In this document: piece after piece, positions 32,523 to 40,808 of the stretch
Layout: every line of letters starts with the position of its first letter
Numbering within the stretch: position 1 is the first letter of the stretch
Assembly (NCBI RefSeq): GCF_001426885.1
Contig: NZ_LMFP01000013.1
Location: 298,659-362,658 of the forward strand
DNA length: 64,000 bases
Direction of reading: 5' to 3'
Origin: Pelomonas sp. Root1444
GTDB lineage: Bacteria > Pseudomonadota > Gammaproteobacteria > Burkholderiales > Burkholderiaceae_C
The notes under the pieces: model-generated
Told to the model about the DNA's origin: nothing
Databases searched by the model: none
What the model saw: the letters and a program-made list of their open reading frames with translations, nothing else
Translations under genes and position numbers: made by a program

Positions 32523-34588
32523 AGCTGGGCCGCGTCGACTTTCCCTTGCCGGACATGCCGCGCCTGGGTGTCGCGGCCTTCCGCAACCGCATCGTCTTCC
32601 ACCTCGTCTTCGTCGCGCTGGCGCTGGCCACGCTCGCGCTGGCGCTGGCGCTGCTGAACGAGGAGCGCCAGCGCAACGCCCAGCGCTACCAGCAGAGCTT
32701 CGCCAAGTCGCTGGCCCAGGTCGTGGCCCAGCTGCGCCACCCGTCCGGACAGCTCGCGCTGCTGAACCCGGAGCCGGCACAGGTGGGGCCGGGTTGGGTC
32801 GCGCCGCTGGTGCTGCCCTTCGCCGCCATCGACTTCGACGACGCCACCAAGGCCCAGCGCGCCGTGGACATGGCCGGCTGCGCGCTGCAATACCCCGGCG
32901 GCGCCAGCCTGTGCGCCGCGGTGGGCAGCAATGCCTACGCGGGCGGCTTCGTCTACCTGGTGGCCAGCCTGGATGCACCGCCCCTCGTCGGCCGCGAGCG
33001 CGGTGCGACCGAGCTGCACGGCGTGCATCGCGTGCGCGTCAGCGTGCAGCGCGACGGCGCGGTGCAGCACTGGCTGGCGCCGATCGAGGCGCTGGATGCG
33101 CAGCGCGGCCAGCTGGCCGGCTTCGTCGTCGACACGGACGACAGCGCCACGCTGCCGCGCCGCGCGCGCCCGCAGCGCGACTTCCGAGGCTGGGTGTGGC
33201 GCGAAGGCCCCTGCCTGGCCGCGGGCGAGGACTGCCCGCGCCGCACGACGATCTCCATCCGCCTGCCGGTGGAGGCCTTCCGCGAGGCGCTGTTCCGACC
33301 CGGCGGGCCGCAATGGCCGCCGGCCGACCTGGCCCGCACGGGCCTGCGCCTGGCGCTGCTGGGGCCGGGCGGCGCCACGCTGTTCGACAGTGCCGCCGCA
33401 GGCGCGCAGCCGCCGCTGACGCTGGGCCGGCTGTCGGCCGCGCTGGCGCCGGGCGAGACGCTGAACATCGCACGGGGCCCCACGGTGGTGGCGCTGCTGC
33501 AGGGCGCCGACGACACCGGCGCGCCGCCCTCGCCGTGGTTGACGGCGCTGATCCAGCACCTGCCCGCGCCCGCCACGCCACGCACGCTGCGGGCGCAGGA
33601 CGCGGTGACGACGCCGGCCGGCCGCTTCGACATCACGCTGACCGGCGACCTGCAGGGCCTGGACCGTTCCCTGAGCGCCAGCGCGGCCCGTCTGGCGTGG
33701 CCGGTGGGCGCGATGCTGGCCGCCATCGCGCTGGCCTGGCTCATCATCGAGATGGGCCTGATCCGCCGCGTCGCCACGCTGACGAAGCGCGCGGCGGCGC
33801 TGTCGCACCAGCTGCAGCGGCCCGACGGACCGCGCGCCGAGCTGGGCACGCTGGATGTGGCCGACCTGCGCGGGCGCGACGAGCTGGGCATCCTGGCCGG
33901 CAGCTTGGCGGACCTGCTGCAGCAGGTGAAGGACAGCCTGCGCCGCGAGCAGCTGCGCGCCGAGCGCGAGCACGACCAGTGGCATGCGGTGGGCCACGAG
34001 ATCATGTCGCCGCTGCAATCGCTGATGCTGCTGCACGCGGGCGACGACGATCCCAGCCGGCGCTATGTGCAGCGCATGCAGCAGGCGGTGAAGGTGCTGT
34101 ACGGCCAGGCATCACCCAGCGAGGCGCTCGCGGCGGCGACGCTGGCCGTGGCCCGGCTGGACCTGGATGCCTTCCTGCGCGGCGTGGCCGAGAACGCGGC
34201 CTATGCCGGCATCGCCGGTGTGGCCTACGCGCCGGCCGCCGAACCGGTGTGGGTGCAGGCCGACGAGTACCCGCTGGAGGACGCGATCACGCATGTGCTG
34301 ACCAATGCCGACCGCTACCGCGTGGCAGGCACGCCCATCACGCTGGCGCTGCGGGTCGACGGCGAGTTGGCGACGGTCGACATCCACAACCAGGGACCGC
34401 GCATCCCCGACGAGCAGCTCGCCCGCATCTTCGACTACGGCGTCAGCGACGCCGAGCCCCAGGACGGCGCGCGGCGCGGCCAGGGCTTGTTCGTGGCCAA
34501 GACCTACCTTGCCAAGATGGGCGGCAGCATCGCGGCCCGCAACGTGGCCGATGGCGTGGTGTTCGAGATCGGGCTGAGGCGGCAATGA
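32519..34588 (+). CDS. Sensor histidine kinase
   Basis: A 689-residue inner-membrane kinase. First helix near residues 27-47 (VFHLVFVALALATLALALALL), a periplasmic sensor region of about 340 residues, second helix near 395-415 (AMLAAIALAWLIIEMGL), a HAMP-like segment, then the dimer/phosphoacceptor box VGHEIMSPLQSL with H493. The ATPase domain shows the N-box (HVLTNADRY, N596), HNQGPRIP and RRGQGLFVAKTY. The sensor domain resembles nothing I recognise and includes a cysteine pair (PCLAAGEDCP). Coupled to the regulator upstream and to a small gene downstream. Confidence 0.92.
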   Translation: MKLGRVDFPLPDMPRLGVAAFRNRIVFHLVFVALALATLALALALLNEERQRNAQRYQQSFAKSLAQVVAQLRHPSGQLALLNPEPAQVGPGWVAPLVLPFAAIDFDDATKAQRAVDMAGCALQYPGGASLCAAVGSNAYAGGFVYLVASLDAPPLVGRERGATELHGVHRVRVSVQRDGAVQHWLAPIEALDAQRGQLAGFVVDTDDSATLPRRARPQRDFRGWVWREGPCLAAGEDCPRRTTISIRLPVEAFREALFRPGGPQWPPADLARTGLRLALLGPGGATLFDSAAAGAQPPLTLGRLSAALAPGETLNIARGPTVVALLQGADDTGAPPSPWLTALIQHLPAPATPRTLRAQDAVTTPAGRFDITLTGDLQGLDRSLSASAARLAWPVGAMLAAIALAWLIIEMGLIRRVATLTKRAAALSHQLQRPDGPRAELGTLDVADLRGRDELGILAGSLADLLQQVKDSLRREQLRAEREHDQWHAVGHEIMSPLQSLMLLHAGDDDPSRRYVQRMQQAVKVLYGQASPSEALAAATLAVARLDLDAFLRGVAENAAYAGIAGVAYAPAAEPVWVQADEYPLEDAITHVLTNADRYRVAGTPITLALRVDGELATVDIHNQGPRIPDEQLARIFDYGVSDAEPQDGARRGQGLFVAKTYLAKMGGSIAARNVADGVVFEIGLRRQ

Positions 34589-34821
34589 AGATCGCCACCG
34601 CCCTACCGGAGGTCGCCACTGTGCGCACCCTGTATGTGCGCTTCGCGGCCGAAGCCGTCACCGACGACGCCAAGACCACGGGGCTGGCAGATGCGACCCC
34701 GGCGGTGCCGACTTACTCGGTCACCCGCCAAGGCGGCGCATGGCGCGTCCCCGACATCGACTACGGCCCCGGACGCCCAACCCTGCGGCAACTGCTCACG
34801 GCGCCGGAGCCGCCGCGGTAG
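34585..34821 (+). CDS. Small hypothetical protein coupled to the kinase
   Basis: A 78-residue protein whose ATG overlaps the kinase stop codon (ATGA). It has no signal peptide or membrane segment; the sequence (VRTLYVRFAAEAVTDDAKT, GGAWRVPDIDYGPGRPTL) looks like a small soluble domain. The overlap suggests it is a real third gene of the two-component operon. No family is recognised. Confidence 0.55.
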   Translation: MKIATALPEVATVRTLYVRFAAEAVTDDAKTTGLADATPAVPTYSVTRQGGAWRVPDIDYGPGRPTLRQLLTAPEPPR

Positions 34822-34822
34822 A

Positions 34823-35146
34823 TCAACCGCGACGCAGACGCTCCAACAGGCTGCGCGTGACCAGCTCTGAATTCAGCGACATCTCCAGCGGCGCCCGCAC
34901 CAGCCCGGCGTGGCCGTACTGCAGGTTTTCATAGACCTCGGCGGCGGCGGGGAAGTGGTCGAGCAGGCCGCGCAGCGCTTCGTGGCCCTGGTGCTCGTGC
35001 AACTCAGCACCGAGTTTCTGAACGAGAAGTTGGTATTGATGAGGGTCCGCCGCATGGCCCTGGCCTTCAAGCGCCTGCAGCAACTGGGCCAGGCGCACGA
35101 GGGACAGCAGTTCGGCGGGGACAGCGAGCTTGATGACGGAAGGCAT
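34823..35146 (-). CDS. Hypothetical helical protein
   Basis: A 107-residue leucine-rich protein (PAELLSLVRLAQLLQALEGQGHA, LVQKLGAELHEHQGHEALRGLLDHF) that should be all-helical and cytoplasmic. The ATG at 35146 is chosen (MPSVIKL); an in-frame start further upstream at 35173 is possible. It is convergent with the small gene behind the kinase, one base apart. No known family. Confidence 0.6.
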   Translation of the reverse strand: MPSVIKLAVPAELLSLVRLAQLLQALEGQGHAADPHQYQLLVQKLGAELHEHQGHEALRGLLDHFPAAAEVYENLQYGHAGLVRAPLEMSLNSELVTRSLLERLRRG

Positions 35147-35242
35147 GCGTCCCACATGCCGCCACCCCCACACTTTTCAAGCCACCCGGTTGCGGCATGT
35201 TGCACACCGGCCCCGCACAATCAGCGCCAGGACGTTGCGTTG

Positions 35243-35401
35243 ATGAAGCGAGAGACGGCTGAGGACGGCGTGCTGACCTCGCAGCCCATCACCGACCGCG
35301 GCGGCGCCGTCCCGCGCGGCGTGCTGCACAGGACCGAGGTCTTCCGGCCCGGCCGCAGTTTTTTCACGATGCTTGGCGGCGCCAAGCATCAGCCGGCATG
35401 A
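35243..35401 (+). CDS. Possible small protein upstream of RidA
   Basis: An open frame of 52 codons starting at an ATG (MKRETAEDGVLTSQ) and ending 15 bases before the RidA start. It is charged, with no signal peptide. No ribosome site is clear. It could be a small gene or just part of the leader of ridA; support is weak. Confidence 0.3.
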   Translation: MKRETAEDGVLTSQPITDRGGAVPRGVLHRTEVFRPGRSFFTMLGGAKHQPA

Positions 35402-35416
35402 ACACAAGGAGACCCC

Positions 35417-35797
35417 ATGTCACGCGACATTGTCTACACGTCGAAGGCTGCCAAGCCGCCGCCCATGTACAGCCAGGCCGTCAAGGCGGCGGGGCTGGTC
35501 TTCGTGTCCGGCACGGCGCCGACCGACCCCGAGACCGGCCAGTTCGTCGGCACGACGGTGCAGGAGCAGACGCGCCAATGCCTGACCAACATCGCTGCCA
35601 TCCTCGACGCCGCGGGCAGCTCGATGGACAAGATCGTCAGCGTCACCATCGTGCTGGCCGATGAGGACGACTTCGCGGGCATGAACGAGGAATACCTGCG
35701 CTGGTTCCCGGCCGATCCGCCAGCCCGCCAGGGCGCCAAGCTGCCGGCCCGCGTGCCGGGGCTGAAAGTGTCCATCGCCGCCATCGCCAAGGCATGA
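35417..35797 (+). CDS. RidA family reactive intermediate/imine deaminase
   Basis: A 126-residue RidA/YjgF/UK114 family protein, which hydrolyses reactive 2-aminoacrylate-type imines. Signature parts are SQAVKAAGLVFVSGTAPTDP, TRQCLTNIAAILDAAGSSMD and the C-terminal RVPGLKVSIAAIA; the conserved arginine lies in KLPARVPG. An AAGGAG site precedes the ATG at 35417. It overlaps the next gene by ATGA. Confidence 0.9.
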   Translation: MSRDIVYTSKAAKPPPMYSQAVKAAGLVFVSGTAPTDPETGQFVGTTVQEQTRQCLTNIAAILDAAGSSMDKIVSVTIVLADEDDFAGMNEEYLRWFPADPPARQGAKLPARVPGLKVSIAAIAKA

Positions 35798-36177
35798 CGC
35801 CACCGATGGACGAGGCATTGGACTGCCAGCAGTGCGGCGCCTGCTGCGCCGTGTTCCGCGTGTCCTTCTACTGGGCCGAGGCCGACGATGCCCGCGGCGG
35901 CAGCGTGCCCGTGGCGCTGACGCGGCCCGTGGGTCCCCTGCACCGCTGCATGGCCGGCACCGAGGCCCGGCCGGTGCGCTGCGTCGCGCTGCAGGGCGAC
36001 GTGGGCGGGGCGGTCGCCTGCGGCATCTACGCGCAGCGCTCCAGCACCTGCCGCAGCGTGCAGCCCGGCGACGCGCAATGCCTGAAGGCGCGCGCGGCGC
36101 ATGGGCTTGAAAGCGGGCCGGGCGGCATCACGTCGGCAGGCCTTGCTTCTTCCGGGCATGCCTCGGCCGCCTCATGA
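35794..36177 (+). CDS. YkgJ family cysteine-cluster protein
   Basis: A 127-residue protein with the YkgJ-type metal-binding cluster: CQQCGACC near residues 11-18, HRCMAG, VRCVAL, ACGIYAQRSSTCRSV. The cysteines probably bind zinc or an iron-sulfur cluster. The last 20 residues are low-complexity. It overlaps RidA upstream and the metallo-hydrolase downstream by four bases each, so the three genes are translated as a unit. Confidence 0.85.
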   Translation: MTPPMDEALDCQQCGACCAVFRVSFYWAEADDARGGSVPVALTRPVGPLHRCMAGTEARPVRCVALQGDVGGAVACGIYAQRSSTCRSVQPGDAQCLKARAAHGLESGPGGITSAGLASSGHASAAS

Positions 36178-37313
36178 AATCACTCGGCCAACGCGCCACC
36201 GGCCTCCGTCTCGAACGCATGCGGGCCTCGCCGCGCTACCGCGTGACCGACACAGGCGAGGGCTTCCACAACGTCCACCCGATCCAGCCGGGCCTGCGCG
36301 ACCGCACCGAACGGCCGTCCATCGGCGACTTCCTCTGCGCCGACGGGCGCCGCAAACCCGCGGCACCGCTGCCGTCGGTCGACCCGCTGGACGCCTGGCT
36401 CAAGCCCGCCGGCAGCGGCCTGCGCGCGACCTGGCTGGGGCACTCCACCGTGCTGATCGAGATCGACGGCCTGCGCGTGCTGACCGACCCGGTCTGGGGC
36501 CAGCGCGCGTCGCCGACGCAGCTGGCCGGGCCCAAGCGCTTCCAGCCCGTGCCACTGGCGCTGAAGGCGCTGCCTCGGCTCGACGCGGTCGTCATCTCGC
36601 ACGACCACTACGACCACCTGGACATCGGCACCGTCAGGGAGCTGGCCAAGCTGCAGCAGGTGCCCTTCATCACCTCGCTGGGCGTGGGCGCCCACCTGCA
36701 GGCCTGGGGCGTGCCGCCGGAGCGCATCGTCGAACTGGACTGGTGGGAGCACTGGCAGGCGCCGGGCGCCGAACTGCGCATCCACGCCGCGCCGTCACAG
36801 CATTTCTCCGGCCGCTCGCTGAAGGACCGCAACGCCACGCTGTGGTCGTCCCTCGTCATCGAGACGCCGAAGCACCGCGTGTTCTTCAGCGGCGACACCG
36901 GGCTGACGAGCGAGTACGCCGCCATCCGCGAACGCTTCGGGCCGTTCGACCTCGTCATGCTGGAAGTGGGCGCCTTCCACCCGTCCTGGGGCGACATCCA
37001 CCTCGGGCCGGAGAACGCGCTGAAGGCGTTGCAGCTGCTGGGCGGCGGTGCCTTCCTGCCGGTGCACTGGGGCACGTTCTCGCTGGCGCTGCACGACTGG
37101 GACCAGCCAGCGGAGACGTTGCTGAAACTCGGCCCGAAGCAGGGTGCGCAGTTGCTGATGCCGCGGCTGGGCGAGGCGGTGGAGCCGGCGCACGGCGAGC
37201 TGGCGGCGCCATGGTGGCGGGCGGCCGATGCGCCCACGGGCAGGCGCGCGAAGCCGTTCGAGCCGGAGGAGCCGGGCAAGATGCCGAAGGCGATGCCCTG
37301 GCCGCTGGACTGA
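36174..37313 (+). CDS. Metallo-beta-lactamase-fold hydrolase, NAPE-PLD/UlaG-like
   Basis: A 379-residue enzyme with an intact metal motif HDHYDH (H143, H145, D147, H148) and further metal-site residues in PSQHFSGR and FFSGDTGL. Its order (ATWLGHSTVLIEIDG, LTDPVW) is typical for the NAPE-PLD/RomA-like branch, which acts on phospholipid or similar phosphodiester substrates. No signal peptide is clear. Third gene of the ridA-ykgJ unit. Confidence 0.9.
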   Translation: MKSLGQRATGLRLERMRASPRYRVTDTGEGFHNVHPIQPGLRDRTERPSIGDFLCADGRRKPAAPLPSVDPLDAWLKPAGSGLRATWLGHSTVLIEIDGLRVLTDPVWGQRASPTQLAGPKRFQPVPLALKALPRLDAVVISHDHYDHLDIGTVRELAKLQQVPFITSLGVGAHLQAWGVPPERIVELDWWEHWQAPGAELRIHAAPSQHFSGRSLKDRNATLWSSLVIETPKHRVFFSGDTGLTSEYAAIRERFGPFDLVMLEVGAFHPSWGDIHLGPENALKALQLLGGGAFLPVHWGTFSLALHDWDQPAETLLKLGPKQGAQLLMPRLGEAVEPAHGELAAPWWRAADAPTGRRAKPFEPEEPGKMPKAMPWPLD

Positions 37314-37392
37314 GATGGGCTTCCTGCCGCGGGAGAAGTGGCTCCCACTCGCGGGGAGCTGACGCCACCGTCGCAGGCGTCCATGTTCGTCG

Positions 37393-38286
37393 TCAGCTCG
37401 CCACCGCCATCCGCTCCGCGATCCAGTCCACAAACACCCGCACCCGCGATGACAGCTGCCGCGCGTGCGGGTACAGCACCGACACCGGCATCGGCGCCGG
37501 CCGCCAGTCGGGCAAGACCTCCACCAGCTCGCCGCTCGCCAGTTCGGCCGCGATGGCATAACGCGGCATCTGCACGAAGCCCAGGCCGGCCAGGCAGCAG
37601 ACCGAATAAGCGGCAGCGCTGTTGACGGTCACCGGGCCGCGCAGCGTCAGGCTGCGGGTCTGGCCATCGACGATGAAGTCAAAAGGCAGGATGCGGCCGC
37701 CGCTGCCGGCGTAGTTCACCGCATCGTGCCGGGCGAACTCTTCCAGCGTGGTCGGCACGCCGCGCCGCGCCAGGTAGCTTCGGCTGGCACACGTCACCTG
37801 CGCCAGCAGCGCCACGCGCCGGCCCACCATGGACGAGTCCTTGGGTTCGCCCGAGCGCAACACGCAGTCGATGCCTTCGCGCACCAGGTCCACCAGCCGG
37901 TCGCCCAGGCCGATCTCCAGTTCGATGTCGGGATAGCGGGCGTGAAAGTCGCCAAGGAAGGGCAGCACGAAGCGCAGCGCCTGCGTGCCTTGCAGGTCCA
38001 CGCGCAGCTTGCCGCGCGGCTTGAGCTGGCTGGCGCGGAACAGCTCCTCGGCCTCGCCCACGTCCTGCAGGATCTGCTGGCAGCGCCCGTAGTAGGCCTG
38101 GCCGTCCAGCGTGGGGCTCACATGCCGCGTCGTGCGGTTCAGCAGCCGCACGCCCAGGCGCGCTTCGAGCTGCTGCAGCGCCAGGCTGGCCGAGGCGCGC
38201 GGCAGCTTCAGCTCGTCCGCGGCTTTGGTGAAGCTCGCCAGGTCGACGATGCGCACGAAGAGGTGCATGGCGTCGAGTCGGTCCAT
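37393..38286 (-). CDS. LysR family transcriptional regulator
   Basis: A 297-residue regulator: N-terminal helix-turn-helix (residues about 18-40, FTKAADELKLPRASASLALQQLE) and a C-terminal inducer-binding domain (LRVDLQGTQALRFVLPFL, ASRSYLARRGVP). It is divergent from an SDR gene with 111 bases between the starts, a classical arrangement in which the LysR protein controls the neighbour. ATG at 38286 fits the family start MDRLDAM. Confidence 0.93.
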   Translation of the reverse strand: MDRLDAMHLFVRIVDLASFTKAADELKLPRASASLALQQLEARLGVRLLNRTTRHVSPTLDGQAYYGRCQQILQDVGEAEELFRASQLKPRGKLRVDLQGTQALRFVLPFLGDFHARYPDIELEIGLGDRLVDLVREGIDCVLRSGEPKDSSMVGRRVALLAQVTCASRSYLARRGVPTTLEEFARHDAVNYAGSGGRILPFDFIVDGQTRSLTLRGPVTVNSAAAYSVCCLAGLGFVQMPRYAIAAELASGELVEVLPDWRPAPMPVSVLYPHARQLSSRVRVFVDWIAERMAVAS

Positions 38287-38397
38287 GTGGCGTCCCATTG
38301 TTTAGACAAGCTGGATTGTGATGTGTTGCGCTGCGTCTTTATCCGACTGGATTCGATCAATACAGTGACTTCACCCCATCCAAAACGGAGCCATCGC
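38287..38397. promoter_or_regulatory. Divergent regulatory region LysR/SDR
   Basis: AT-richer than its surroundings, this 111-base gap has a CAATACAGTGAC element near 38358-38369, also found in similar form (CAATACAGTGGC) upstream of the gene at 40809. The shared TACAGT may be a -10 element or part of a regulator site. A GGAG ribosome site precedes the SDR start. Confidence 0.4.
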
Positions 38398-39150
38398 ATG
38401 AGCCAAGCCCACACGTCCTCCCCCGTCGCCATCGTCACCGGCGCCTCGCGCGGCATCGGCGCGGCCATCGCCCAGCGGCTGGCCGCGGACGGCCATGCCG
38501 TCGTCGTCAACTACGCCAGCAACCTCGCCGAGGCCGAGAAGGTGGTCGCCGCCATCGTCGAGCGCGGCGGCCGCGCCATCGCGGTGCAGGCCGACGTGGC
38601 CCACGCGGACGCCGCCCGGCTGCTGTTCGACGCCGCCACGAAAGCCTTCGGCGGCGTGGACGTGCTCGTCAACAACGCCGGCGCGATGGCCAGCGAGCTG
38701 CCCCACCTGGCGGACACCTCCGATGCGACCTTCGACCGCCTGTTCAACATCAACGTGAAGGGCAGCTTCCTCGCGATGCGCGAGGCCGCCAAGCGGATTC
38801 GCAACGGCGGCCGCATCATCAATTTCTCCACCAGCGTCATCGGCCTGGGCCTGCCGGGCTATGCCGTCTATGCGGCCACCAAGTCCGCCATCGAGACGAT
38901 GACGAACATCCTGGCCAAGGAGCTGCGCGGCAGGAACATCACCGTCAACGCGGTGGCGCCGGGCCCGACGGCGACGGCGCTGTTCCTGGACGGCAAGACG
39001 CCCGCCCGCGTCGAGCAGCTCGCGAAGATGGCGCCGCTGGAGCGCCTGGGCCAGCCGGAGGACATCGCCGCCATGGTCAGCGTGCTGGCCGGGCCGCAGG
39101 GCGCCTGGGTCAACGGCCAGACGATCCGCGTGAATGGCGGCATCGTCTGA
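38398..39150 (+). CDS. Short-chain dehydrogenase/reductase (SDR)
   Basis: A 250-residue classical SDR, FabG-like in layout: cofactor motif TGASRGIGAAIA (residues 15-26), NNAG, catalytic serine in STSVIG, and YAVYAATK with the catalytic Tyr and Lys. The C terminus AWVNGQTIRVNGGIV is typical. It reduces a carbonyl with NAD(P)H; the substrate is unknown. Divergent from the LysR gene that probably controls it. Confidence 0.93.
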   Translation: MSQAHTSSPVAIVTGASRGIGAAIAQRLAADGHAVVVNYASNLAEAEKVVAAIVERGGRAIAVQADVAHADAARLLFDAATKAFGGVDVLVNNAGAMASELPHLADTSDATFDRLFNINVKGSFLAMREAAKRIRNGGRIINFSTSVIGLGLPGYAVYAATKSAIETMTNILAKELRGRNITVNAVAPGPTATALFLDGKTPARVEQLAKMAPLERLGQPEDIAAMVSVLAGPQGAWVNGQTIRVNGGIV

Positions 39151-39156
39151 ACAGGC

Positions 39157-39642
39157 TCAGCGGCCGAAGCGACGCAGCTCCTGCACGCTCAGCACCCACT
39201 CGGCGTTGCCCGCCACGCGTTCCACGACCAGGTCGATGAAGGCCCGCACCCGCGCCGGCTGGGCCACGCGGCTGCCGTAGTACAGGTACAGGCCCAGGTG
39301 GTGGGTCACATGCGCCGTCAGCAGCGGCACCAGGCGGCCGGCGCGCACCAGCGGCGCGGCCGTCACGCCGACGAGCTGGTCGATGCACTGGCCGGCCACC
39401 ACCGCGTTGGCCTCCAGCTCGACGTCGTTGGTCATGACGACCGAGGCGACGTCGCGCGCCAGCGTTTCACCGCCCACCGCGAACTCCCACGGCATGGGCT
39501 TGCCGGTGCCGGGGTGGCGAAAGCCGCTGCAGCGATGCTGGGCCAGCGCGTCGATGCTCTGCGGCGCGCCGTGCCGGGCGATGTAGCTCGGCGCCGCGCA
39601 GACGACGAGCTGCAGCGGCAGCAGCAGGCGGGCGATGACGCC
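39157..39642 (-). pseudogene. LysR regulator remnant, C-terminal half only
   Basis: About 160 codons encode the end of a LysR inducer-binding domain (VIARLLLPLQLVVCAAPSYIARHG, then CSGFRHPGTGKPMPWEF and RVRAFIDLVVERVAGNAEW). No helix-turn-helix or first half of the ligand domain exists upstream; the frame continues but the sequence there is an SDR fragment on the other strand. The gene is truncated by a deletion with its junction near 39640. It is convergent, seven bases from the intact SDR gene. Confidence 0.8.
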
Positions 39643-39777
39643 GTCACCGGGCCGCTGCGCCTGCCGCTGGGCACCGACACGCTGCGGGCCATTGCCGACA
39701 AGCACGCCTTCGTCGAGCGCGAGACGGCGGCGTGGCGCGGCGTGGCGGCCTCGACGGACTTTCCGCAGGCCGCCTGA
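39643..39777 (+). pseudogene. SDR oxidoreductase remnant, C-terminal end only
   Basis: About 44 codons in plus direction (PLRLPLGTDTLRAIADKHA, VERETAAWRGVAASTDF) end in TGA. This matches the usual C-terminal tail of a group of SDR enzymes (PLRLPLG, then a final helix and STDF). There is no start codon, cofactor site or catalytic Tyr/Lys. It abuts the truncated LysR gene head to head, which is explained by loss of both 5' halves and their shared promoter. Confidence 0.65.
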
Positions 39778-39797
39778 GCGGAAGGAACGAACGACGC

Positions 39798-40703
39798 TCA
39801 GGCCGTGTCCCACGGCGGCGTCGGCCCGCCGAAGCGCGCCGCCAGGAAGTCCACCAGCAGCCGCAGCGCCAGCGGTTGGTGCTGGCGCGACAGGAAGATG
39901 GCGTGGATGCCGAGCGTCTCCGGTTCGAGTTCTGGCAGCACGCGCACCAGGCGGCCGCTGGCGAGGTCGCCGCCGACGAAGTAGGTCGGCAGCATCGCAA
40001 TGCCGCCGCCGGCCAGCACCGCGCGCCGCAGCACCGCCGTCTCGTTGGTCGAGAAGCTGTCGGCAAAGGGCAGTTCGACCAGCTCGCCCTCGCGCCGCAA
40101 GCGGTACTGCGCGGCATTGACGAAGGCATGGCTGAGGCAGCGGTGCGCCTGGAGGTCTCCCAGCGTGGCCGGCCGGCCATGGGCGTGCAGGTAAGCCGGT
40201 GACGCACACAGCACCGACCGGCACAGCGCCAGCGGCCGCGTGATCAGCGTGGGCTCCAGCGCATTCGTGATGCGCACCGCCAGGTCGACGCGTTCCGTCG
40301 CCAGGTCGACGCTGCGGTCGGCGGCCAGCAGCGCGAAGCTCACGCGCGGATGGGCCTGCTGGAACTCGACCAGCGCCGGCGCCAGCTGGGCCTCGGCGAA
40401 CGACGGCGAGCAGGCGATGCGCAGCCGGCCGGCGGGCTCGCGCTGCGCGGCGCCAGCGTGGTGCTCCACGTCCTGCGCCAGGTCCAGCAGCTGGCGGCAG
40501 GACGGCAGAGCCGACTGCCCGGCCTCGGTCAGGCTCAGGCGCCGCGTCGTGCGGTGCAGCAGGCGCGCGCCCAGCCAGGCCTCCATCGCGGCGAGGTAGC
40601 GGCTGACCATCGCGGTCGACATGTCCAGCTGCTCGGCCGCCTGCGTCAGGCTGCCCTGCTCGACGACGCTGACGAAGACGCGCGCGGCGGTCAGTCGGTC
40701 CAT
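39798..40703 (-). CDS. LysR family transcriptional regulator
   Basis: A 301-residue complete LysR protein: helix-turn-helix near residues 17-40 (LTQAAEQLDMSTAMVSRYLAAME) and ligand domain (LRIACSPSFAEAQLAPALVEF, ASPAYLHAHGRPATLGDL). ATG at 40703 is used; the codon before it is TTG. It is divergent from the metallo-beta-lactamase-fold gene at 40809 and likely regulates it. Confidence 0.93.
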   Translation of the reverse strand: MDRLTAARVFVSVVEQGSLTQAAEQLDMSTAMVSRYLAAMEAWLGARLLHRTTRRLSLTEAGQSALPSCRQLLDLAQDVEHHAGAAQREPAGRLRIACSPSFAEAQLAPALVEFQQAHPRVSFALLAADRSVDLATERVDLAVRITNALEPTLITRPLALCRSVLCASPAYLHAHGRPATLGDLQAHRCLSHAFVNAAQYRLRREGELVELPFADSFSTNETAVLRRAVLAGGGIAMLPTYFVGGDLASGRLVRVLPELEPETLGIHAIFLSRQHQPLALRLLVDFLAARFGGPTPPWDTA

Positions 40704-40808
40704 CAATTACCTCGATTGGCGCAAAGAACATTCGATCGGAACGGACTTTATCAACCGAAAGGTGGCCAATACAGTGGCCTCCATCGTTTCGCAACCCTGG
40801 AATCCGCC
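40704..40808. promoter_or_regulatory. Divergent regulatory region LysR/MBL-fold gene
   Basis: A 105-base gap with lower GC. It carries CAATACAGTGGC near 40768-40779, close to the element upstream of the SDR at 38398, and the half-sites ATTCGATCGGAA and TTATCAACC. These are candidate promoter and LysR-binding elements; no site can be fixed from one sequence. Confidence 0.4.
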
